Positions 21,343-26,469 of a stretch of 26,469 bases of DNA are shown piece by piece. Position numbers and translations under genes: made by a program. Numbering within the stretch: position 1 is the first letter of the stretch; the number at the start of each line of letters is the position of its first letter. The notes beneath the pieces are model-generated. The model was given only the letters and a program-made list of their open reading frames with translations, had not been told where the DNA came from and did not search any database. Location: the IMG/VR virus record IMGVR_UViG_3300046804_000586, positions 1 through 26,469 of that record, one strand, 5' to 3'. This DNA is from a virus.

Positions 21343-21709
21343 ACACCCTCACTTTCACCATTCCGGCAATCATTGGGTTGCGATAGATCCTCAAGTCCGA
21401 GATCTGACTGTCGTCTTTCCAAACTTCCGCGTGCGTCAGACTGTCTAGCAGCGACTTCAGAAGATTGTCGATGTCCCTTTTCCTGCGGTCCGGTGGAAAC
21501 ACCTCGATCTCGACTCGCAGGTCCCCTTCGAGCGCGTAAGTCTTGATTCCATGTTCCATGAGACACAGGTTCACTGCCTTGCGATAGGCCTGGCCCTCTG
21601 CTGAAACATAAACGGTGGCGAGCTTGCCAATGACTTTGTGCCGCCAGTAGGAATTTACTGTAGGTGGCCATGGCAACATAGCCTCAAACAAAACTTGTTG
21701 GTTGTCCAT
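21326..21709 (-). CDS. rusA: RusA-like Holliday-junction resolvase, 127 aa
   Basis: The diagnostic region FPPDRRKRDIDNLLKSLLDS, followed by WKDDSQISDLRIYR, carries the RusA pattern (basic patch, D.DN..K...D.L, ..DD..) with the acidic residues that bind magnesium. The N-part has PWPPTVNSYWRH, also typical. I chose ATG 21709, giving 127 aa (family ~120); the frame upstream to 21778 runs deep into the helicase gene. It resolves four-way junctions made during phage recombination or replication, before packaging. It sits in the same coupled run as the helicase and the primosomal protein. Confidence 0.9.
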   Translation of the reverse strand: MDNQQVLFEAMLPWPPTVNSYWRHKVIGKLATVYVSAEGQAYRKAVNLCLMEHGIKTYALEGDLRVEIEVFPPDRRKRDIDNLLKSLLDSLTHAEVWKDDSQISDLRIYRNPMIAGMVKVRVYEING

Positions 21710-22586
21710 GAGAACTCTCGACGAATTGTTGGGATGCTCGGTGATACCAAAGTGCATAGTAGGATTCATGCTCACCATTGCGTTGCTTCTCGCACATTAA
21801 AAGCGCGTCATATTCCGACGGATCAACCAGCAACCCTGATTGAATGGCACGCTCCTTTTTCTTGTTGCGATAAAAAAGAAATACGTTATCCACCTGGTCG
21901 GCAATCGAACCTGATCCTTTAAGGCTTACCTTGTCAGGCAGCGCATCATCCGATTGGCCTTTGCGAATGTGATGGACCAGGTGAATGTGCATGTCCTCAT
22001 AACGTGCCAGTGCTGTCAGATCGTCGATAAAAGCTTTCTGGCCGTTATAGTCATCTTCTGCGCGAACACACTTCATGAGGCTGTCAACAAAGAAATGCTT
22101 AACGCCAAAATGCTTTGACACATATCGGCCAACACCAATCACAGCACGCGGATCTGCAACGCCTTGATGGTCATAAAACCACATGGATTCACCAACCCAT
22201 TGCTCAAAGCGTTCAAATTGATCGCTGGTCGGGTCAGTCATGTGTGAAAACTGCCTGATCATGCGCTGGATGCTGCGCACGGGGCGCATCTCAAAGCTTG
22301 CAATGCAAACCTTCTCACCCTGCTGGATAAGGTTCAGGGCAATCTGACCCGTCATCATGGATTTGCCTGACCCATTTTGCCCAGCATAGACCGTAACTTC
22401 TTGAGGTCGGAACTCAAACTCACCCAAAGTCTTGCTCCAAGGCATCGTAACGGGCTTGTGAGCGATTTTTTTCTGGAGTTCAAGCTTGAGGTCATAAATC
22501 GCATCTTTTGCGCTTCTGAGGTGATTTAATGGCTCGTGCTCCTCATAAAAGCTTTCAAAGTCAATGCTGTCAGGTAATACGTTCAT
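21684..22586 (-). CDS. DnaB/Twinkle-like replicative helicase ATPase, 300 aa
   Basis: Residues ~59-76 hold EVTVYAGQNGSGKS (Walker A), followed by MTGQIALNLIQQGEKVCIAS, then FEMR, as in DnaB family helicases. Walker B is HFFVDSLMKC near 170. Motif 3 is LVHHIRKGQ, and GSGSIADQVDNVFLFYRNK is the usual motif 4 with the glutamine. The protein is a helicase core without a primase domain; the N-terminal ~45 residues may be a linker helix (LKLELQKKIAHK). It should form a hexamer at the phage replication fork. Upstream genes likely encode its loader. The start overlaps the stop of the 98-aa gene (ATGA). Confidence 0.85.
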   Translation of the reverse strand: MNVLPDSIDFESFYEEHEPLNHLRSAKDAIYDLKLELQKKIAHKPVTMPWSKTLGEFEFRPQEVTVYAGQNGSGKSMMTGQIALNLIQQGEKVCIASFEMRPVRSIQRMIRQFSHMTDPTSDQFERFEQWVGESMWFYDHQGVADPRAVIGVGRYVSKHFGVKHFFVDSLMKCVRAEDDYNGQKAFIDDLTALARYEDMHIHLVHHIRKGQSDDALPDKVSLKGSGSIADQVDNVFLFYRNKKKERAIQSGLLVDPSEYDALLMCEKQRNGEHESYYALWYHRASQQFVESSHGQPTSFV

Positions 22587-22879
22587 AGAATGTCTTTCGA
22601 GTCACGGATCGTGATTGGATTAGTGATGGTGTAATTGGCAATGACTCGGGCGGCGATGGGAAGTAAGCGCTTATAAAGCACATCAACCGCATCAGTGTTG
22701 TCGCCTGTAATCATGACGGACAAGTCTTTGGCCCAGAGTAAATTGGCGCGGGTAATCTCATCAGGCTTGTAAACGACCACTGGATAAGGCGGGTAGTCAT
22801 CAGGCTGGCCATCGAACTCAATGAAAACCATGTTGGGCTTTAAGCCAGCAAGACGCATGCGGATAATTGCTTCGCTCAT
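22583..22879 (-). CDS. Protein of unknown function in the replication run, 98 aa
   Basis: The product (MSEAIIRMRLAGLKPNMVFI) has an alpha/beta pattern: EFDGQPDDYPPYPVVVYKPD, LSVMITGDNTDAVDVLYKRL and ARVIANYTITN. It overlaps both the replication protein gene and the helicase gene by four bases, so it is made with them. A helper of the helicase or its loader is possible from position. No motif gives a function. Confidence 0.65.
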   Translation of the reverse strand: MSEAIIRMRLAGLKPNMVFIEFDGQPDDYPPYPVVVYKPDEITRANLLWAKDLSVMITGDNTDAVDVLYKRLLPIAARVIANYTITNPITIRDSKDIL

Positions 22880-23568
22880 TTGATCAGCCCGCGGGGTAAA
22901 GAAGATGCTTGCAAGCCTTTGGCATTGATCTCCTCAGTTTTTATCTTGACGGCCTTGCGACACCATGTTTGCCAAGTAGCAGTCCAATCTACATAACGTC
23001 TACCAGTTTTTGCAAAGTAATCTTTGAAGTCTTCAACCGTTTCTTCAAGCCTAAGACCAACTTGCTTGCAACGACTGTTGAAGTAATCAATTTCCTTTTC
23101 ACTTGGCTGCCAATCTTTTGGCAAAGCTTTTTTCGTATCGCTTGCACCGGATACGTCTTCGTCTTCGTCTTCGTCTAAGTGAGCAGTTGTTGGCAATTGC
23201 TTATCATCTGCTAACGGTTGCTTAGCATCTGCTTTGCATGTGTTTGGATGTGCTGGGAACTTGCTAGCTTTGGCTCGCACTTGTTGGCGAAAGTCTAGAA
23301 TTTCCAAATAACGCTTGCCAGCAACTTCATAAGAAAGCAAAAGTTCTGCGTTAACGCATTCGGTAAGCCAATCAGCAACTTGCTTGTCACTGACAGTGTC
23401 AATTGCTAATGGATAACAAGAAGCACGCAAAAGCGTTGGGCTTGCGTAGTACCTGCCATAGTCGTCAACCACGGACATGAGCCTGCGGTAAAAAACCTCA
23501 GCAGGCCAGGTTAATTGATTGACGCGTTCCGAGGTAAGTATCCCCTCGCGTAAAAGTCGCACTGGCAT
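22876..23568 (-). CDS. Primosome/replication initiation protein (DnaT-like C-terminus), 230 aa
   Basis: ATG at 23568 with GGAAGG seven bases upstream is better than the frame start at 23586. The N-part is a winged-helix-like domain of phage replication proteins: MPVRLLREGILTSERVNQLT, then WPAEVFYRRLMSVVDDYGRY and SPTLLRASCYP. A Lys/Asp/Glu linker (LDEDEDEDVSGASD) follows. The C-part, LPKDWQPSEKEIDYFNSRCK...WTATWQTWCRKA, resembles the ssDNA-binding domain of DnaT-like proteins. It would bind the origin or ssDNA and load the helicase encoded two genes downstream. Names such as O-like or helicase loader are by analogy. Confidence 0.75.
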   Translation of the reverse strand: MPVRLLREGILTSERVNQLTWPAEVFYRRLMSVVDDYGRYYASPTLLRASCYPLAIDTVSDKQVADWLTECVNAELLLSYEVAGKRYLEILDFRQQVRAKASKFPAHPNTCKADAKQPLADDKQLPTTAHLDEDEDEDVSGASDTKKALPKDWQPSEKEIDYFNSRCKQVGLRLEETVEDFKDYFAKTGRRYVDWTATWQTWCRKAVKIKTEEINAKGLQASSLPRGLIK

Positions 23569-23675
23569 TTTTTTACCTTCCATCAAAGGTCGTCATCACT
23601 GGAGTTGGGCGTTGGCAGGCGGGTGATGAGACCGCTTTTCGCTCCGTCGAGCTAGCCATGCCCGGTGAACTTTAC

Positions 23676-23942
23676 TTAATGTTTGGTTGGTTCGCAAGCA
23701 AAAGTTTGAATCATCTCGCGCAGCTTGCTATCAACGTCTGACCAATAGCTTTCAAAGGCTGCAGAACCACCATTCTCAGCAATGCCCAGGCAGATCTTGG
23801 TCAGCATGGTGAGCGCTACGCTGTTGTAAACCTGCTCGGCAAATTCGCAGTCATGCTGCTCGCCAATCAGGTCTACATGGTGACCGATGCTCTTGACCAT
23901 AGCGTAGGCTGTTTTAGCAACTTCAATCTCGGTCTTAGTCAT
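23676..23942 (-). CDS. Protein of unknown function, 88 aa
   Basis: A helical small protein (MTKTEIEVAKTAYAMVKSIG; FAEQVYNSVALTMLTKICLG; SKLREMIQTFACEP) whose start overlaps the XF1762-type gene stop. The 107 bases after it, up to the replication gene, hold only a 28-codon frame without a good ribosome-binding site. No family recognised. Confidence 0.55.
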   Translation of the reverse strand: MTKTEIEVAKTAYAMVKSIGHHVDLIGEQHDCEFAEQVYNSVALTMLTKICLGIAENGGSAAFESYWSDVDSKLREMIQTFACEPTKH

Positions 23943-24469
23943 GCTGCACTCCTTACTTGTATGGCGTCAGGCTGCTTCCGACGGTGATGCGCAAACTCTT
24001 TCCAGCATTCATCGCCGTTCAGTCGTTTTGTCCAAAGCGTCTTTGGTATCTCGACAAATTCGGTGTTTCGTGCCCGCCCGTCCGACCGTTTGCGATGCCG
24101 TCCAGATGGATGAGCCACTCGCTCATACTTCCAACCACTGGCCTTCAATGATGCGCCAAACTCACTCTGGAATATATAGGTTTGGATCACTTCGTAACCT
24201 AATTCCTTGCCCACTCTGGCTGCTGTTGAGTAAAGCATTGAGCACACATTAGGCGTGCCGTCCGAGCACAATCGGGTCACTTCAAGAATACGTTTTGGAT
24301 CAAGACCACTCGTTGGGCGCCCAACAACCGCACAGCCCAAAAGCCTTCCAGTTTCATCAACCACGCCGATTGAAAAGCGGTGCCCTTGGACACGGCCATG
24401 GTGCCTGTGGTGCTCTTCAATATGCGCATTTGCTTCGCGCAGTTCCAGGGGCACGGTCTTTATTTTCAT
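23939..24469 (-). CDS. XF1762-type (GNAT-like) phage protein, 176 aa
   Basis: The order of motifs matches the XF1762 family of phage and prophage proteins: REANAHIEEHHRHHGRVQGH, FSIGVVDETGRLLGCAVVGR, ILEVTRLCSDGTPNVCSMLY, AARVGKELGYEVIQTYIFQS and ASGWKYERVAHPSGRHRKRS. The fold pattern is that of a GNAT acetyltransferase, but substrate and activity are unknown for the family as far as I know. It is the second gene of the leftward run, after the Cro-like regulator, and is coupled to it by four bases. Confidence 0.8.
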   Translation of the reverse strand: MKIKTVPLELREANAHIEEHHRHHGRVQGHRFSIGVVDETGRLLGCAVVGRPTSGLDPKRILEVTRLCSDGTPNVCSMLYSTAARVGKELGYEVIQTYIFQSEFGASLKASGWKYERVAHPSGRHRKRSDGRARNTEFVEIPKTLWTKRLNGDECWKEFAHHRRKQPDAIQVRSAA

Positions 24470-24627
24470 GACTTGTATGGCAACTTGCCTTTGGTTAGCA
24501 CCAGCAGCCTGTGCAGGGGCATACGGTCAACCCGGCAGTAGTAGTGAACGGTGGACGGCGCAACACCTAGAAGCCTGGCTGCAGCACGGATACCGCCGAC
24601 GGAATTTATGAGTTCTCGGATGTTCAT
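24466..24627 (-). CDS. Cro/YdaS-like helix-turn-helix protein, 53 aa
   Basis: A short frame from ATG 24627 gives MNIRELINSVGGIRAAARLL followed by GVAPSTVHYYCRVDRMPLHR. This is a helix-turn-helix of the Cro/YdaS type: AAARLLGVAPSTVHYY is the turn plus recognition helix, and R.P is the usual following motif. It is the first gene of the leftward early run, next to the divergent control region, and its TGA overlaps the XF1762-type start (ATGA). No clear Shine-Dalgarno precedes it, so it may be leaderless. It probably represses its own promoter and the rightward one. Confidence 0.75.
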   Translation of the reverse strand: MNIRELINSVGGIRAAARLLGVAPSTVHYYCRVDRMPLHRLLVLTKGKLPYKS

Positions 24628-24735
24628 GGCGTTAGAGTAATACAACGGACCAATTCACGCAAGCTCTAGACAAATGTGTTGACAAGGTGTTCGATCCATG
24701 AAACACTTAAAACTCAGCAAACTTTAGAGCAAACA
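24628..24735. promoter_or_regulatory. Divergent early control region
   Basis: These 108 bases separate the leftward and rightward early runs. On the plus strand TTGACA (24679-24684) is a perfect -35 box, with a poor -10 (AACACT, 24702-24707) 17 bases on; it centres on the small palindrome TTGACAA. On the minus strand no convincing promoter is visible; TATTAC near 24645 is a weak -10. The site is the natural place for the Cro-like protein to bind. Confidence 0.45.
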
Positions 24736-24903
24736 ATGGAAAGAAACGATGAATGGCAGTTGATGATGCAAGAGCGCGAGCAAATGACTGAGGAAGCTTT
24801 TATCCGTGCCAAGTTAGGCATGGCAAGTGAAAACGACTGGAAATGGCTTGCAAACGAACTCGGATTAGATCTTTATAAAAGGAAAGCAAATGTTGATCTC
24901 TGA
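24736..24903 (+). CDS. Small protein of unknown function, 55 aa
   Basis: ATG at 24736 (MERNDEWQLMMQEREQMTEE) is preferred to the upstream GTG at 24676, which would lie in the promoter region; only a weak GAG-type site precedes it. The product is charged and helical, ending AKLGMASENDWKWLANELGL. It is the first gene of the rightward run and overlaps the SSB-like gene by 14 bases. Function unknown. Confidence 0.55.
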   Translation: MERNDEWQLMMQEREQMTEEAFIRAKLGMASENDWKWLANELGLDLYKRKANVDL

Positions 24904-25510
24904 TAGCGGTAGTGACCGCGAATTCAAACTGGCCCCGGCAGGGGTTCATATGGCCATCTGCTACGGCGTGGTCGATTTAGGAACCCAGGGTTACACCTAC
25001 CTTGGCGAGGAAAAGCAAGCCCGTCAGTGCCGCATCATGTGGGAGCTTCATGGCGAAGATGCTGACGGAAACCCTCTGTCGTTGGAAGACGGAAGGCCGC
25101 TGTCAATGAGCCAGCGCTATACCTTATCCCTCAGTGAAAAGGCCAAGCTTCGCAAGACGCTTATCTCATGGCGTGGCAGGGAATTTACTGCGCAGGAACT
25201 CAAAGGCTTTGATCTGCGAACCATCATGGGGGCGCATTGCATGCTGACGGTTACTCACGCAGTTAAGGGTGACAAAACCTATGCCAATGTCGATACAGTG
25301 ACTGCGGTTCCTGCAGCGCTCAAAAAGTTAGGCCTACCTCGCATAGTTAACGACTGGGTTTATTTCAGCTTTGGCTATTACGATCAAAATGAGTTTGATG
25401 CGCTGACTGAAGGCCTTAAGAAGATCATTATGCAGTCACCTGAATGGGAGGCCCGACAGCAGATAGCAAAGCCTGTTGATCCGTTTGATGATGACTCGAT
25501 CCCATTCTGA
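24890..25510 (+). CDS. Single-stranded-DNA-binding-like protein, 206 aa
   Basis: ATG at 24890 has AAAGGA seven bases upstream. The body reads as an OB-type phage protein: FKLAPAGVHMAICYGVVDLG, YLGEEKQARQCRIMWELHGE, RYTLSLSEKAKLRKTLISWR and MLTVTHAVKGDKTYANVDTV. The C-terminal tail DPFDDDSIPF is almost identical to the acidic tip by which SSB proteins recruit partners. It would coat phage ssDNA during replication and recombination; the nuclease and winged-helix genes follow it. The SSB call rests on the tail and context, as the fold is not certain from sequence alone. Confidence 0.7.
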   Translation: MLISDSGSDREFKLAPAGVHMAICYGVVDLGTQGYTYLGEEKQARQCRIMWELHGEDADGNPLSLEDGRPLSMSQRYTLSLSEKAKLRKTLISWRGREFTAQELKGFDLRTIMGAHCMLTVTHAVKGDKTYANVDTVTAVPAALKKLGLPRIVNDWVYFSFGYYDQNEFDALTEGLKKIIMQSPEWEARQQIAKPVDPFDDDSIPF

Positions 25511-25512
25511 TC

Positions 25513-25761
25513 ATGGCAACGAAACAATTAACTCAAAAAGCAGCCGTCGATCCATCAATTATTTCGCGGCCTGAAAACAAAATGGCCGAACGGGATTGGC
25601 AGCCTATCTGGTATGTGGACGGGATTATGTTGGTGCCTCATTACACCAGAAAACACTTGTGGGTGTTTCCAGGCGGCGATGTTTATGACGCTGCAGAACT
25701 CGTCGCAATGGGTGCAAAGCAAACAACCACCCTTCTTTGGCCGAGGTTTTGGACATCATGA
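25513..25761 (+). CDS. Protein of unknown function, 82 aa
   Basis: It starts two bases after the SSB-like stop, with no clear ribosome-binding site, so coupling is likely; an internal ATG at 25582 (MAERDWQPIWYV) is the alternative. The middle, WYVDGIMLVPHYTRKHLWVF, is aromatic and beta-like. Its stop overlaps the next start (ATGA). No family recognised. Confidence 0.55.
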   Translation: MATKQLTQKAAVDPSIISRPENKMAERDWQPIWYVDGIMLVPHYTRKHLWVFPGGDVYDAAELVAMGAKQTTTLLWPRFWTS

Positions 25762-26087
25762 AACAGCTTGAACTTCCTGAACTTGCCGAGTTTGGTACGG
25801 ACCCCAAGCTTTTAGTCCGTGTTGACGATCCTGACACCAGTCATGCTGCAGCCCATTCCGTTAAGAGCGGCGAACTTGAGAAGCTCGTTTACGAGACCAT
25901 CAAACGCTTTGCTGACGGTTGTACTCAAGATGATGTCTTGGCGCTTAATCCAACGAAACCCTATTCATCAATAACCGCAAGATTTAGGGCATTGCTTGAT
26001 AAAGGGTTCATTGAGGATACCGGAGAGCGTAAGCCTGGCCGATCAGGAAAACTACAAAGGATTGTTAAGGTGAAAACATGGAAATAA
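25758..26087 (+). CDS. Winged-helix-like protein, 109 aa
   Basis: ATG at 25758 overlaps the preceding stop (ATGA), which decides the start over a TTG at 25737. After RVDDPDTSHAAAHSVKSGEL comes a winged-helix pattern: LEKLVYETIKRFADGCTQDD, ALNPTKPYSSITARFRALLD (recognition helix) and KGFIEDTGERKPGRSGKLQR (wing). Proteins with this opening and fold are common in phage early regions and are usually left unnamed. It may be a regulator or a DNA-binding helper of the nuclease. It overlaps the exonuclease gene by ten bases. Confidence 0.65.
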   Translation: MKQLELPELAEFGTDPKLLVRVDDPDTSHAAAHSVKSGELEKLVYETIKRFADGCTQDDVLALNPTKPYSSITARFRALLDKGFIEDTGERKPGRSGKLQRIVKVKTWK

Positions 26088-26469
26088 AAGAGCGCCCATC
26101 GGAGTCTGGCCACTGGTACACCCGTACCGGAGAGCCAATGTACCAAGTCAAATCCAACGCGGGAACTTTGCGCAATACAACGCTCAGGGACGCTCGGAAG
26201 TATGACCTAGTACCTTCAGTCACGACTATCCTCAACGTCGCCTCTAAGCCAGGTTTGGAGGCCTGGAAACAGCAACAGATCTTGCTTGCATCACTGACGC
26301 TACCCAAGCGTGATGATGAGTCTTTGGATGCCTATGCCGAGCGTGTCTTGCGGGACAGCAAAGAGCAGGCCTCAGAAGCTCGAGATCTTGGGACGGCTAT
26401 CCATGCCAAGGTCCAATCAGCCTTTGAAGGTGGGCCACCGAATGAGTCTTATCTTGCCGTCAAGCAAGT
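26078..26469 (+). CDS. PD-(D/E)XK exonuclease, RecB/Cas4-like (C-terminus beyond the window)
   Basis: ATG at 26078 has AAGG eight bases upstream, and the frame is open to the window edge (130 codons). Visible are YDLVPSVTTILNVASKPGLE, then WKQQQILLAS, and RDLGTAIHAKVQSAFEGG. The G..[IV]H motif and the VPSVTTIL opening are those of the phage exonucleases in the PD-(D/E)XK superfamily. The catalytic D and ExK would lie beyond the window, so activity cannot be checked. With SSB, RusA and Ref it completes a phage recombination set. Confidence 0.75.
   Translation, partial: MEIKERPSESGHWYTRTGEPMYQVKSNAGTLRNTTLRDARKYDLVPSVTTILNVASKPGLEAWKQQQILLASLTLPKRDDESLDAYAERVLRDSKEQASEARDLGTAIHAKVQSAFEGGPPNESYLAVKQ

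Noticed and set aside
23573-23659. 28-codon minus-strand frame before the replication gene
   Set aside because: ATG present, but no Shine-Dalgarno and no motif; too short to support.
1-26469. tRNA genes, CRISPR arrays, insertion sequences, integrase and attachment sites
   Set aside because: No cloverleaf with a TTC-arm, no regular spaced repeats, no transposase or integrase motif was seen on either strand.

Overview
This window is part of a tailed double-stranded DNA phage (or prophage) genome. It holds a head and packaging module (small and large terminase, portal, scaffold, capsid), tail-fibre-like and decoration proteins, and a replication/recombination module (DnaB-like ATPase, primosomal protein, RusA-like resolvase, SSB-like protein, RecB/Cas4-type nuclease). 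There are no host housekeeping genes. The GC content looks near 50% and the proteins resemble those of phages of aquatic proteobacteria, possibly Burkholderiales. That host guess is from general resemblance only and is weak. The large portal suggests a podovirus-like virion, but no tail-tube or tape-measure gene is in the window to confirm it.

Layout. (A) 1-18600, minus strand, late module, transcribed right to left: terS (18600) -> terL with an intein -> large polyvalent protein -> portal -> two very small genes -> GroES-like co-chaperonin -> scaffold -> unknown 182-aa protein -> decoration-like protein -> major capsid protein -> beta-helix-like surface protein -> Lys/Gly-repeat protein -> four small or fibre-like proteins -> glycine-rich fibre protein cut by the window edge. 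Most neighbours overlap by a few bases or are separated by fewer than 40 bases. Several of those gaps hold very stable small hairpins. (B) An insertion-like island at about 14600-15735 on the plus strand: promoter-like boxes, a rod-like hairpin ending in a T-run, about 300 bases packed with possible RNA stems, an inverted repeat over a start codon, and an HNH endonuclease converging on the 3' end of terL. (C) 18703-24627, minus strand, early/middle module: Cro-like regulator -> XF1762-type protein -> unknown -> replication protein -> unknown -> DnaB-like ATPase -> RusA-like resolvase -> zinc-finger protein -> two unknowns -> Ref-like nuclease -> cytosine-5 methyltransferase -> two tiny genes -> intrinsic terminator at 18703-18729. 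Translational coupling (ATGA or TGATG overlaps) is frequent. (D) 24628-24735: divergent control region. (E) 24736-26469, plus strand: small protein -> SSB-like protein -> small protein -> winged-helix-like protein -> PD-(D/E)XK exonuclease, cut by the window edge.

Most interesting. The terL intein sits exactly in the Walker B motif. Between its N- and C-terminal splicing blocks, the reading frame of terminase/intein carries no recognisable endonuclease. A complete HNH endonuclease with two Cys-rich fingers instead lies in the overlapping -1 frame of the same DNA, with its own Shine-Dalgarno and ATG. Also notable are the structured, apparently non-coding DNA preceding the second HNH gene, a 149-codon open frame with a good ribosome-binding site inside the methyltransferase gene, and a polyvalent protein with two ADP-ribosyltransferase-like domains, a GNAT domain, and the same 17-residue motif at both ends.
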